64,000 nt of DNA from NCBI GenBank assembly GCA_032821775.1, contig JAVLRN010000021.1, positions 62,001-126,000 on the forward strand, given 5' to 3'. A program made the translations under genes and the position numbers. Source of the stretch: Sanguinoderma infundibulare. Its lineage: Eukaryota; Basidiomycota; Agaricomycetes; Polyporales; Polyporaceae. This document shows positions 34,650 to 47,246 of this stretch, piece after piece. Positions within the stretch are counted from its first letter, which is position 1, and each line of letters starts with the position of its first letter. Below the pieces are notes generated by a model. That model made no database searches. It saw only the letters and a list, made by a program, of their open reading frames with translations, and was not told where the DNA came from.

Positions 34650-36787
34650 GAGATGAGGTGGGGAATGGGAGTGTACAGCCGAGCAGCAAAATGAGAGAAC
34701 CGCGGGAAGGACGGGGACGAAAGAGGGTTGAGAATAGAGCTAGATATAGTGGGGATGAAGGAAAAAGAGTGAAAGAGAAAGAGAGAGACGGCGAAGCAAC
34801 TGGTAAACCTGCGGAGTGTCGGTCGGCGTGTGCCGCTGAGTTTGTCGCCGAGGTGCCGGGTTGAAAGCAGTCCCAATGAGGAAAGTACGCACGGAACAAC
34901 ATGGGCCTCTCGGATACCATTGTGTAGTTGACGGCTATGGTGTGGGACGTACCTGATATAAGTACGTGTCGTCAAGTGTGGGCGCTGCTCGAATCAATCA
35001 CTGCAAAATGCAGGCCACAAAGCGGCACGTCCTTATTTGATGGCAAATAACTTGCATATGTTAACACTCCCTTCTTCACAGAGCCACTGCAGCTATTAAA
35101 TGGGATCGGAGTCAGCCTCAACTGTCCGGAAGCGGATATGTGACACACACTGTGATCGATGACGGTCACGATATCCCATCAAAGCGTTGTTGTCGTCTAT
35201 TTGGCGGCGGCCTCTGAATTAAACACGACCAAACAAGTCTTCCGAGACAGCCCGAACGCAGCTTCGCCCGGCGACCAAGCATCGACTATTGTCCTCGAGA
35301 CCTTCCCTACCATTGTCCTGCCAGTTCCTGCCGCCCAGAACAAATGCATTCGTGACCTTGAAGCCCATTGCTGTGGATGGAGTTCCGAAAAGCAAGCCAA
35401 ACGCATCAGGGTCGACGTCGATGTCGACGAAGCTTCCCCCGGCGCAGTGGCCGAGAGCGGAGAAGGGAAGAGGGCTCCTGGTACGCACGTACACTCATCG
35501 TCTGTTGCGCTTTGGGTGGATTTGGTGAGGGCCGATGGATCGCCCGAAGTTGAGTGCTTGCGTATGCATAGTGCTTGCTAGTCTTCCAGTCCCAGCTGTA
35601 CCCTGTATGCGGCTGAGAAAACGTCAACGGGGTATCGAATTGCAAGGCACATAAGGGAATTGTACAACAGGGCAATTTTGTCAACGGAAACAAGCGGTCG
35701 TTGGGTTGAACTTGAGGAACTTGAAGGAATCGGATTCAAGCTAGATTACTCCATTTTGACGCTCAGCGTACTGAGGGTTCGCTATGATGACCGCAATTTG
35801 AGGTACCCACGAAGCTCGAACATGCTCTCATTCTGGCACATATGTCTGTGGTTAGTTAGGCAATATTCGTCTTGTTTCCACTTCTCAGAACGGATCGATC
35901 AATCAGGCTCAACATCTGCTTGCGCTCGAGCCATCCGCTCCCTGGGGGCTTGCACGAGTTCCATCGAAGCATTGCTCTTCTCCTTCCAAGATGTTGGTTG
36001 ACACCCGTAAGTGTCTCGGTTTGAGTGAAAAGTTCTCTAGCCACATGAGGTTGGTTGTGGATCGCAAAAACGTGTCTATTCTGGGAGTGATTCCCACTCC
36101 TAAGTGACTCTATCTCGCCATTTCTTCCAAATGCACCGAGGTGCGACGGCTCATCATTTGCTGACGCGTACTGAGTAACTACTCTTCGTGTGTAGGTATT
36201 AGGCACCGGCGTCGTCCAACATTAGATCTCGACACCTACTAAGCCCTTGGTGAGCATTTTTGCCGCGTGTGGACGTATGCTACTTCGATAAGCCTCGTGC
36301 CATCACTGCGGAGAACCTGGTTGTTGAGGGAGTCACTAGTGTTGAGTGATTGCGCCGGTATCCTTGTAGACAGTTCACCATTGACCATGATTGTAGCTCT
36401 TCGGACGCTACCAAGCTTGTCAATGTCAAGGCCATGCGCCGTGAGACGAAGGCTCTAGTTCTCGCTGCCACGCACGCGCTTGTTCGTCTCGACGACCATA
36501 TGATCGTCTGCGAGCCAATGGAACGGACGACTCTCGATGAAGCCAAACCAGGAAGGTCAGAATCATCGGTGGATAGAGGGGATTTTGTGTACAAGCTAGG
36601 ATCATTTTGAATCCAATATTTATGATACAGCCTGAGTCAAGGCACAGAATTTGGGCGTTCAAGTTCATCACGAGTTGGAAAGCACAGCCTGTGGGAACTT
36701 AATACCAAACAAGTTTAGCCGAAGCTGATTAGTAATATAATGTTGTCCTTCCACTCGGTGACCACCACAGCCCTCCCCCCCGAAGAC
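34650..36787. other. No confident gene; includes repeat copy 2 of 25,205
   Basis: At 35,180-35,250 lies the second copy of the VVVVYLA-type repeat. Around 35,220-35,500 both strands give protein-like frames (minus: GGSFVDIDVDPDAFGLLFGT), but neither extends to a full gene with credible splice sites. The remainder to the F-box gene shows nothing I can support. Confidence 0.35.
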
Positions 36788-38683
36788 ATGGTGATGGTAC
36801 AAAACCAAGGCAATCGCTCGTGAGTTGGCTTGCAATTGAGCTCGACTTCAAGCGCTTATGGTCCCTACCATATAGGCCTCCAGATGCCTTTTGTCGATTG
36901 GACAGCGACAGCCTGGATCAGCTATTCGAACACGTCGTCGCATGCAAAGGCTTGCGCCCACTCTCCTTGACTTGCAAGTGGATAAGGGAAGCGTGCAGAC
37001 CAATATTGTTTCGTAGGTGCCTCATGTGGACACTGTACACGGCCAATTCTAGGAGCATGCCTCCAGAGACGGTATGGCCATACGTCCGGTCAGCAAGATC
37101 CCCTCCTTCGTTCGTTGCAAGAACTGAGATATCTTGCAATAAACCAGGTCCCTCGTGCTACGGTGCCACTTTCCTCGTCTTCAGCACGCGACACATGCAT
37201 ACTTCGACTGGGAGGACGTATACGACGACATTTACGCACCGCTCACTGCCACACTATCCCGTATGCCCAACCTCCGGAAGATCAGAATCGGCTATTCGTA
37301 CGATGAGGGTGTCCCATGGGAAGCGATTAACGCGGTCATTCAGATTCCTCAGCTTCGCAGTCTTCATATTGGCGGTTATCTGGACAATCGCCTTGCCCTC
37401 CCTCCCGAAATCGAGCAGTCCTTGCGTCTCCCGATCCACTCGCTCGCGTCTATCGACTATCCATCTTGGGGATATCATGAATGTTCCCCCACAGAGATCA
37501 AACTCTTTTCCGTCCTCTTGCAACAATTCGCCGCTCAACAGTCGCTCGAGAGGCTCATCATCCCCAGCGAATGCGCACCTTTGGATTGTTTGAGCACGGC
37601 GCAGTTCCCTCGCCTCCGCGAGTTCTCTTTGACTGGGCCGCGCTGCGTTATCACGTCGGCTGTACACGGCCAGCCATACGTCCCTTACATCAGCGTTCTA
37701 TCAAACACGCCTCGTCTCCAACAACTAACGTTGGCCCTAGGACAGCCCGCCAACCTGCCGCGCCAGGAGATATGGCCCGCCGGGATGAGGACCACGTTCC
37801 CCTGCCCGGATCTCCGCAACCTGTCTGTCTCCTATCCCCATCCTGACGACGAGTTCTATACTCATCTCCCACCTACCCTCGAGTCCCTCGCGCTACGCTG
37901 CTGGCCTCGCCACTACCTCCACCTCCTCTCACACGACATCGAAGCGATGAAGGAGCTAAGCTGGCACTCTCCCGTCCTTAATTCGTCGGAAATGCTCCGA
38001 ATCCTGCGTCGCTGCGCTTCGTCCAGCCTCCGGTTTCTGGAAGTGGAGTTCGTAGAGGACGATCAGGCGAACGCACTCTTCAGTTTCATCCCGAATGCGT
38101 TTCCCCAGCTCCGGGATCTGATCATTCATCGCTACCGTGACGCACGCGGGAGCGTCGTGCCTGTGGTGCGTTACCCTTCCCCTCTGAAATCCAACTCACA
38201 AGCCGATTCTCTGCGCTTTCCTAGGCCGCTGTCGCAGAGGCGTTAGCTGCCTTGCAACATCTTCGCGTGCTCCTCTGCTACCTAGATTTCGAGGACGCCC
38301 CACACCCTTCCGTCCGCGACATCAGAGGTTTCAATTCAACACTGCAACGTGCGGCAGACGAGTTCGCGAATGCGCTCTCGCGGACCATGGAAGTGGTGGG
38401 CCTCTTGCGACGCCACAATTACACGAATGAATACGTTTGCTTTCGAGTTGTTCGCGACGATGACAGTAGCGTACGGGCGGTGCGCGATGTGTCTATCCAT
38501 GAAGTACATGGGATTTCGTATGTGGCGTCACATACCCTTCGGTTTCTTGGCAAATTTTCTCACATATCTTGTTCGCCAGCACCGATGACGGTGAGGGGCC
38601 GCCTTTCAAGAGAATACGTTGAATGGCATATGGTTTCTCGATTCAATGGGCCATCGCCTATGTATGTTATAAGTTGCGCCTGA
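36788..38683 (+). CDS. F-box/LRR-like protein
   Basis: Exons 36,788-36,819, 36,876-37,088, 37,148-38,165 and 38,225-38,683 join in phase to 573 residues. Near the N-terminus is the short F-box-like segment typical of this basidiomycete family: LDSDSLDQLFEHVVACKGLR, LSLTCKWIREACRPILFRRC and PPETVWPYVRSL. Leu-rich repeats follow, such as MPNLRKIRIG, IPQLRSLHIGG, LSNTPRLQQLTLAL, FPCPDLRNLSVSYPHPDDEF, LESLALRCWPRHYLH and FPQLRDLIIHRYRD. Such proteins are thought to act as SCF substrate receptors. Two broken relatives lie at 50,014 and 52,790. Confidence 0.85.
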
Positions 38684-38935
38684 ACCGTCGCGGCTTCAGA
38701 AGATCACCGCATGTAACATTCCATCCATGTTGCAATGGGAATCCAAGACTACTTGTACATTCATGCCCCTGTATGACCATCGAGAGTATCCTCCGCACCT
38801 GGACAACTACTGTCTGTTCCTCATGACGAGTCCAAACCGGAAGTATGGCTGCTTAGATTCGTCAGGTCTGTGCATGGCGACAATCGCTGTTTGGATAAAG
38901 TTCTTCCGGGCTAATTAGCACTGAATCGCATCAAT

Positions 38936-40650
38936 TCATTGAAAGGAACGTACGAGGCCTAAGATGCAGGGACTAGTCTTTGACGGGCATTGCCAAAGGA
39001 GTCCATTGCGCTCACGATCGCAGAGGAAAGGGGCAGCTTTTGTACGCAATGGTACCTGTGTACCTTTTGACATAAACAACCATTCGATTCTTGACGCAGG
39101 AATGTTCGCCCATTCAGGTACAGAGAATGGTATGCCGATCACGTCGAACGCATCTACAAGCGGCTTCAAGGGAGTGGGTTTGAAATACGAACAACACGTC
39201 CCTAGATAACGCGATGGTGAGCCGAGACGAATCCGACACACAAGACCATCGACACCACTCGTACCTGTGTCAACGTAGAAATTCTCGCCGCCGCCGAATT
39301 CGATCAATATATCTTGGGGTTCGTAACGTCCTTGATAAGCTGGCAACACGGGAACGTGGATGCGCATCTCCTTGACGGTGATCATCCACTTGGACGGTGA
39401 CTCGTCCGCGGTGAAGATCTGAGGGCTCCAAAACAGTGTATCCGAAAGCATATGGGATGGGAACTCGTTGAACGCGAGGAAGCTGGTACTGAAAGTAGCA
39501 ACAGCCCATGAAGAATTCTCAGCAGTCCGACACGATAAGGTCGCTCTGAACATACCCCGACGATCCTGGAGGGATGAGACGCCAGTAAAGGACAATTCCT
39601 CCATCGTCCTGAGAAGACACTTTGAGATTGTTAACGAATAAGTCATAGTAAACTGAACTCACGCCTTCGACGGTGGGAAGCTCGCCTTCAATGGCTTTCG
39701 AGAAGCTCTATCATCCAGTCAGACAGAGTCGCGCAGGGAGATCGTGAGGTACATACACGTAACATGTATGGCTGACGCTGATCAGGCCTTCTAAAAGGCC
39801 GGTCAAATGCCTTCTGGACTCTGTTAACATTATAGTCATATTCCTGAACACCCGACTTAAGGATGGAAACAAACCACATTTCCGGACTCAATCCGATCAC
39901 CCCGTGCATGCGCTTGTCATCCAAGATGAGGCTTGAGGCTGCATCGCAGATCCCGAAGGCAAAATTCGCCGTAAACTTCTCCCTTTGGTCAGGGTTATCC
40001 CGAGATGCGTACCAATCCCACGCGTTTTGAAGCTCGAATTCAACCCCGGGAGGGGTCATTGCTCCGAGAACTATCAATACTCAGTTAGCATGGTTTCATG
40101 CAGATAGATATCACTCGCCTGTCACAGACTCGTCGACATAGGTGACACGCGGATAGTGGCAAAGCGCCTCGACAATGTAAGGGTCGGTCTGTTGTCGTGG
40201 AATCTCCCGCTCCAGGTACTTCGGCAGGAAGCTGAGAGGAATTGAAGGAGGACGATGGTTGCGCTCGCATTTGGCCACCGTAATCCAGCACTGAACGCCA
40301 TCTTCACGCTTCCACTCGTCCTTGATGCTTACCAGCTGGCAAACGTGCCTGTGAAACAACCAACTGCAAAGAGGAAAGTCCGTTAGATATCCTGAGTGAT
40401 CGCACTTGGCCTTTCACTCACGAGGTATCCGAACCTGCGGAGAAGGTTTGTCAGCGGGTATACCTAAGCATTACTCGCTGTACGACTCACCGGTGTCGAG
40501 CTCGACCTTGAACATTACCCTGTGACCATTCAAGATTTCAAGTGTCTGAACGTATATCAGTCAATATTCCCAGTCCTCTTGAGCTATGGGACTTATGATC
40601 TTGACGTAATACAGCCGTGACTCTGGAGCGAAAAATGAGTTATTATCCAT
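38936..40650 (-). CDS. Pepsin-like aspartic protease, N-terminally shortened
   Basis: Predicted exons are 40,606-40,650, 40,491-40,545, 40,422-40,434 (13 bases), 40,119-40,363, 39,757-40,070, 39,663-39,707, one near 39,265-39,640, and 38,936-39,201. The first catalytic Asp is in ILNGHRVMFKVELDTGSDTS, the second in FGGGENFYVDTGT just before KWMIT-type strand residues; both D-T-G/T motifs of family A1 are present, each interrupted by an intron. The intron after exon 4 has a GC donor (CAG|GCGAGT). There is no signal peptide, and the start codon falls on the edge of the repeated unit at 40,648, so the original 5' end may have been lost. One join near 39,550-39,640 is uncertain, so activity is unclear. 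Confidence 0.7.
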
Positions 40651-43434
40651 CAGCAAACCGGGTTTGAGATTTACAAAGACCTGTAACAATGCATGTAGCT
40701 CTGTAGCCATCGTAGTGGTTAGTAGGTGCCTCACCCGATATTCCAGTTTTGCTTCTGGCTCTGCAGCCTTCCGACGGACACGCCGATTCGCTACAGTTTA
40801 TAGCTGAACGTGCTCCGGGGCGCTGTAGGATTTCGCCGGAGCCGGGGGAAATACTGTAATGGCCTGTCGGATAGGTGCGCGCTCCCTGTAGTGCCATGTA
40901 GGATCAATGGGGATATTTTGTAGCACCATGCAGGATTGATGGGGAGATATGGTAGAGGACTACAATAGTCCCCGGGCGTATGGTAGTGTACAATGAATGG
41001 CTGTAGTTGCTGTATAGTGGGTCACTGGCAGGCATTGCCCTGGTACTCGCCCACGGCCATGCAACGCACACGAAATTTAATAATGGTCAAAATTATCAAT
41101 TTTGGCGGGCGGAGCAACAATACATCACAGCATCTATTACGAAAAGAGAGAGAACGCGAGCATGCGATTTGTGGACCAGCGCGAGACAAAAAGAGACCAA
41201 GGCACTTGCAAATCGACAGCAGAGCGAGAACAGGCGAGCAGGACAGAGCCACCAAGAGAGCAAGCAGACAGAATGGGCAGGGAGGAGGTCGAGGCGTTCA
41301 ATGAGATCCTCTATACTGCCGAAGTAAGAAGGTCGTCGTGGAGGACCTGAACACAGCGCGAGGTCAGCAAGATCAGGAAGGCTAGCTGTGCGTACTCTAC
41401 TCGGAATACATCCCATCCACATCCTCGCACGCGGTGTTCTGAGGGTGCTCGGTATCCGCAGCCAGTTCATTCTCTTGGTGGGGACGCTTCGTCTCCGGTT
41501 GGGGGGCCGCGGCCTCAGTGTCCGGCTCCTTGTGCTTGGTACCGCCCGCAGCGCTCCCGCTCGGGCCTTCCTCGTTGCCGTTGGTGTTCGCGGCGTCCTC
41601 GCCGTTGTCATTTGCGCCTTCCGAGCCGCCTTTGTCCTCACCGCTGTTATCGTCCGAGCTGTCCTCGCCATTGTTGTTCCGGCCGTCCTCGCCGCCGTTC
41701 TTGGTTGCACCGTCATTGGTGCGGTTGCCATTGTCGTTGTTCGTGCCATGCGCGTCATTCGAGGGGCGAGCAGGCTTCCTCTTCAGCGCGACCGCCTCGC
41801 GCGCATTGATGCGCTCGCTGGTCTTCTTGAAGAGCGCAAGCGCAGTGTTCCCTCGCAGGACATGGAGCTCGACTGGCTCTGCGCCTCCTGTCCCGAAGAC
41901 CAGGCTGGTTGTCGAGATGGTTGTGCAAGTTGAACTGGACTAGGAATGCGGGAATTCACTTACCATGTCCACCAGGCGAGGAGCTCCTTCGCCCACGTCG
42001 GCGACTCGAACGCGGCCTCGAATAAACTTCGTGTGAACTCCCTGCCATGCCAAAATTGACCATCAGCCGCCGCCCATCCAGGCTGAGAGCAGACAAGGTT
42101 GCGCATCTGACAAACAGTTAGCTCGACAACTGTGCGCGTGGGAGGCAGGGGAGACGGAAGAAAAGTCCTTCGGATGGATGGAAAGACGCAACTCCGCGAG
42201 CGAAGCACGGAAGAGAGGCTGGATGGCCTGCGCCGACAGGGGTCGAAGTGGTAAGGCAGAAGGAGTGGAGGAGGAAAGAGCGGATTGGGTGTAGGGTCGG
42301 GTGGCATCCATGCGCGTCAGCAGTGCGCTGTCGGCTTGGACATTGCTGAACTCGGTCATATGGCGGCCGAGAATGCAGGCATCCTGATATATCTTCTCAT
42401 ACCCGAGGTACACCCGGGTATCCTTGCTATATGCGCGCATACAGCCATGTACATGGTAGATGGCATTGGACGACTCACTTGGCTTTGTGTTCCAGCCTGC
42501 GAAGGAGCTGGATGGACGTGTCTTCGTCCTCTCTCTCGTCCTCGTCCTGCTCATCCGCCGCCCCGCCCTTGGCCTCACCCTCACCCCCACCCTCATCCCG
42601 CCCATCCTCCGCCCTGCGCTCACTGTTTTGAATGGCAAACAAAGGAGCAGAGAATGAGACACATACTTGATTCACCGGCATCCTCCTTGAGTCTCTGGAG
42701 GACGTCTGCAAATGAGGATTGGTTTGGCTCAGAGTTTGTAGGACCGGATGGGGAAATCTTGCGCTTCTTGGAAGCAGGCTGTGAGTCCATATTGAGCTTG
42801 AAGCTCGTTTTGCTGTGGAATGCGTGGGTGGTGGTCAGATGGTGCAGAGAACGCGTCGGGAGAGGCGCAATGGACGGACCCGCCATGGAAAGGGAAGTTT
42901 TCTTTGGAGGACGGAGAGATGGTCGACGTAAGAGGTCAAGAAGCGAGTCTGAGATTGATGGGGAGCGCGAGGGTTATTTTATGGGGAAGTCAAGGGTGCA
43001 TGTCATTGGGGAGAGAGGGAGAATCAGATGCTTCCGCGCGTATAGGGAGAACCTGATCATGTGACCGTCTCCACTCGCACTCTTGTGCGCCCGGGTCCTA
43101 CTGCACTAAATATCTGCGAAGGATTTCTCCTGGGCTATACCTGCCGTATTGCCCTGCAATAATTGGCCGCACGCCGAGGATGAATTGCATCACTTTGCAG
43201 TGATTAATGGTTTCCGTCGGCACAGCTAACATTGCTCTGTAATAATTACTATCACCCGGCGGCAGCATTACAGGGCTCTACAATTGATTAATCGTATGCG
43301 GCTGAACCCTCCAGGATTCCATCGTATCCGACGACTTCCTACAGAGTCCTACGGTGGGGCTGGATCCTGTGAAATCTGGCATAGCCCCCTAGCGCTTAGT
43401 GTAGCCTTTCAGGCAGGTTGCGCTTTTGCTGATG
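40648..43434. mobile_element. Left copy of an inverted pair of gene-carrying units
   Basis: Three blocks match the right unit (53,129-55,990) in inverted orientation: 40,663-41,140 with 55,545-55,990, about 42,290-42,610 with 53,985-54,245, and about 42,880-43,434 with 53,129-53,685. The unit begins CATCAGCAAA (40,648) and ends TTTGCTGATG (43,425-43,434), a 10-bp terminal inverted repeat. Block A is dense in TGTAG/CTACA motifs. No transposase is present and no target-site duplication is obvious. A non-autonomous element with captured genes is one reading; a segmental inverted duplication with later cargo replacement is the other. Confidence 0.6.
41397..42790 (-). CDS. Cargo gene of the left unit: acidic, Asn/Gly-rich protein
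   Basis: The start at 42,790 gives MDSQPASKKRKISPSGPTNS (basic cluster, likely nuclear). An acidic exon follows, ending TSIQLLRRLEHKA, then an exon with RVYLGYEKIYQDACILGRHM. Further exons give EAAFESPTWAKELLAWWTW and FGTGGAEPVELHVLRGNTAL with FKKTSERINAREAVALKR. A long tail rich in Asn, Gly, Asp and Glu ends at 41,397. The donor of intron 1 is not fully clear (a GTGTCT site gives the right phase). The right unit shares the acidic and YLG-KIYQDA exons but has a different first exon. Function unknown. Confidence 0.6.
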
Positions 43435-44031
43435 TCAGCTGCTCGATACAGAAATCAACAGACGGACTGCTCTGTATCTCGTAGATCATGTTCTCGAGAA
43501 GGTTCGCAGTGTGGTCGGTGAAGGCATAAGTCCCCTTCGAATACGGAGAGTCCTCTGCGACTTTGCTAGCGTGTTCCGAAACTTTCATTCCCTCGAGTTG
43601 CGATGCGATTGTCGGAGACGGAGGCCGGTGGACAGTGTCCTGCAAAAATGTGTTATCGACTACGTCTTTTTTGAAGCACGGACACGTACTTCGGATACCA
43701 CAGAAGAAGAGTCAACCGCCGTTGACTCGGACTCGGATCCTGAATCGCCATGACGAAGACGCCGCTCATTGTCCTTGATAAATAGACGCAGTTTGCCGTC
43801 TTCGCCTGTGTCCAGGTAGACCCCGACTGGGGAATCGTCCCGGCGATACATGTGATGACGAATAGCATCGGCAGCGCGCTGTGATTGAGTTAGTGCTCTG
43901 GATCGAAGACGTCGCGACAATGTAGCAATACGTACACGTTCGAGGGATGTCATCAATTGGGGGGGATCAAGTAAGACATATCGACCCTGTGGCTTTGCAG
44001 GTCGATCGGGGGGCACATTGATAGCGTCCAT
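43409..44031 (-). CDS. Hypothetical three-exon gene
   Basis: Exons 43,936-44,031, 43,690-43,878 and 43,409-43,639 join in phase to 171 residues starting MDAINVPPDRPAKPQGRYVL. Middle blocks are RAADAIRHHMYRRDDSPVGV and GEDGKLRLFIKDNERRLRHG, followed by a Ser/Glu stretch and a C-terminal helix-like region (GTYAFTDHTANLLENMIYEI). The last nine codons and the stop lie inside the repeated unit ending at 43,434, so the unit supplied the present C-terminus. Family unknown. Confidence 0.6.
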
Positions 44032-47000
44032 ACCGGAAGCAAAGACAGAGTGTAGCGAGGGGCTCGATGCTGGGTTACGGGCGCTGTGGGACGGCGAATG
44101 CGGAGAGAGTTGAGTTAGAATGTGTGCAACACAGAGCCCTGGGGTTTATAGAGAGATTTAGACACCGGAGCCTGACAGGGTAACGTGCAGAGATAGATAA
44201 ACCGCCCGACCCTCCGATGTGTTCGAGGAACAAATCGGAGAGAAGACCTCTTATCACTGGGAAATCTGCGCTTCGACAGGTCGCAGATAGACGGGCAACA
44301 AGAGAATGCCTTCCAAAATCAATCAGCTGGTGCACGGTACGCTCGAGAAATTCTCCACAAAGGCGATAGCGTCCTCTGGCTGGACCCACATACCCCAATA
44401 TAGAGGTTCAACTCGAGTCATTTTTCCTATAAATGGTGTTCATGAGAAGAAACTGACACGTTGGAGCAGAACTCACCCCTTCTTGTGTTCTCCGTCCCTG
44501 AAGTTCCCGACGAATCGGTATGTTCTCGCAAGAGCCTTGGGATGCTCGTCATAGCCTGAGGAGCTCGGTGACATCGATAGTGGAGGAGAACACGCCTGCC
44601 CTGCTAGTGAGGTTATCATTGCACGACAGCGACTTGAGTCTGCGGTACCTCGGAGCGCACGTGTATTAGGGTCCGAGACTACGGAGACCCAGCGAAGATC
44701 ACTACTCGGGGCGCGGCGAACCGCGTCCGGTTTGTAGCCGGCGCCGCTCGGCACTAGTAGCCCCACATACGCTGCTTTTATGTTCACAATGACCGCGCCC
44801 GTGTCTTCCAGGCATAATATTTGTAATCACAACCAAACACACAATTTGGTTTCGACGAAGTTGAACATCAAGTTCAGGCACCCCCCAAAACCACCCCATG
44901 CTCACATTCGTTCCATGTAAGATGCCAGGTTGTGTCTGACCATCGTGTTTGCAAAGGTCGCTGCTGCCAGCTCGCTCACGAGGGATAGTTGATGAGCAAT
45001 GACGGAGGTCAACGCTCAGGAGATTGCTTTCGCGCACGGGGGTACAACAGGTCGCTCTTCTCAATATGACATGTTCTTCGAGCCCTAGTCCGTGTTCGCG
45101 ACTCATGACGGCGGCTTTGACTTGGTGCGTACGGGCTGGACCCGTGCTGCTGGCCACGGTACGGCTGGTGCATGACATGGCGCGGAGGTGACACGCGCGC
45201 TCGTTCTGCCCAAGTCGGAGATGCTCGCGTTGCGAGCCCGAGCGAGGCGCGCCCGAGGAACGAAAGTCCAAAGCCTCGAGGTCGAGTGCGTTGCGGAGGC
45301 GAAGGGGGCCCGGGGGAGGGAGAGGTCCGTCCTGGCTATGTGCTTTATCTCGCACGCGGGCCCGGACGTCCGGTTTTCGACGATCTACTTGGCAATGTGC
45401 CGCATCGGCGATGCGCTCAGCACCCCACTCGCCTTCAACGTATGTTCAAAGGTACCGGTCGTCTTCTCTCGGGTGCTTTGACGACCGAGTCGGCCTGGTT
45501 ACGGCGGCAGAAACTGGGGTCGCAACTGAAGCGATGTGCTGATGTCGGTATCTACATACGACGGCTTAGCGACAGCACAGAACGCCGCAGGCGACGCGCG
45601 AACAGAGAAAAATGTTACGAGTGACGTCTACGCTGATGGCATCGATTGGAAGGCCTCGAGGAAGACTGCACAGGATATCAGGTACGTCTGCGGCATATCT
45701 CTGGGGGATGCACATGATGAGCAATGCCGTGAGGTAATCAAGCAAAAAAAAGAGAGGCCGAACCGAAAGATAGGTCGGTACGCGGTGAAAACCTATCGCT
45801 GGTTCATAAGACCGCGAGAGCGCAGTCGATCTCGAGCGACGACAATCTCCTACTTCCTGTGCTATGGTACGTGATGAGCTGTCGAACGGATTGGTCCTCA
45901 TCAGCAACTTGAACCTTGAGCATCGGCGCCGATTGGGATTTTGACATAGAGAGGAGCGCATCGAAGGCGGCCGTGATGGACTTGTCGAACTGTGCGTGAT
46001 CGCCCTCGCTGTCGAACCCACGGCTGGGACGAGGCGGCTTCAGGTTATGTTTAAATGCGGTTCTCTGTGGGCAGAGGATCACCGGCGCGAAGATGCAGCC
46101 AAGTGATGTGGAGATACGGAAGCTCCAGAAGGGAAGAAGGACGTAAGATGGACCGCTGAGAACCCTTGGCCTGCACAGGGACGAGCAAGTGCCGACATGC
46201 GGCCGCCGGAATGAAAGGCTGGACGATGGGGACCCGAACGGGGCGTTGATTGAAACCGGGAAGACCAGGCGGCCAACGACGAGGATTCATATTCGCGCCA
46301 CAAGAGCCCGCATATGGCCTAGTTGCTGTGAAGGGCACTGACACGATCAGGGACCCTGGAGGCGAGCCGGCGACGACGTTGGATAGCAAAGTGGAGCAAT
46401 AAATGCTTCGGAGACATGATCCTCGTGCGCTGTTCTCCTGCTGTGTCCGAGCAATTGGTGAGACTTGGCTTGTTTGGTTCCAAGGAAAATGTTCCTGAAA
46501 CAAAGTCGGCGCAGCAGGTTAGACTGGTCTACAAGCGTCGGTTGACTGGTTGACAGCGGACTAAGGACGGGAGGGAGAGGGAATTTACTGAGGAGTCTTG
46601 ATGGGGAAAGGGGACCTGGCGTTTTAGGAGAGCAAGCGCGGTTGCCATTCCGAGCAGTGTCGACCCACTTCGCGAGAGATCTAACGAGCGATGGTCGTTC
46701 ACACGTCGTACAAAAGCAAGCTTCTTCGCAGTATTCGGACGCGGGCCTCTTCCTCGCATGGACAACCTCCCGCCCGATTCGTGTCTGCAGGTCGCAGGAG
46801 GCGCCCTGTGGTGGTCCGTGCGCAGGGAAAGAGCTCACGTGCGGATTTAGGGGAGGCTTCGGCAGGGGCGGCATGTGGTGTACATGGCGTGAGTGCGGAT
46901 GATTGACAGGGAAATGGTTGGACTCCTGACTGCAGCCTTCGCGGCCCCTCGCCATTACGAGCATCATCGATATCCGATCTCGAATTGACACTCTAATTCA

Positions 47001-47246
47001 TCCGCTTCCGTCTCCATCCTCTCGGCCCTTCCGTGCCACCCTCTCCAAGGCAAGCCACGCCCAATATATCCAACGTAACCTTCTTCCTTTGTCTCTTCTC
47101 CGTGCCTGTACTCACCGCCCTTCCAACCACCATGCGTTTTCCAGAGTGTGCCCCCGCCAGCCAAGCAACGGCCCACTCAGGGACGCCTGACCCCATCCAA
47201 TCCACGGTAGCCCCTCCCCGAACCTCGCCACCGGCCACAGCACATC
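44032..47246. other. No confident gene; possible small minus-strand gene
   Basis: On the minus strand, 45,804-46,070 reads FKHNLKPPRPSRGFDSEGDH, then FDKSITAAFDALLSMSKSQS, and could be the last exon of a gene with an upstream exon near 46,280 (MNPRRWPPGLPGFNQRPVRV). Around 45,330-45,440 on the plus strand, GPDVRFSTIYLAMCRIGDAL is protein-like but isolated. Other frames at 44,470-44,790 and 45,170-45,660 cannot be joined sensibly. I cannot assign any function in this stretch. Confidence 0.3.

Noticed and set aside
41500..41930. Long plus-strand frames opposite the Asn/Gly-rich tail, Leu/Val-rich like a membrane protein
   Set aside because: They are the complement of an Asn/Gly/Asp/Glu low-complexity region, which produces hydrophobic-looking antisense frames.
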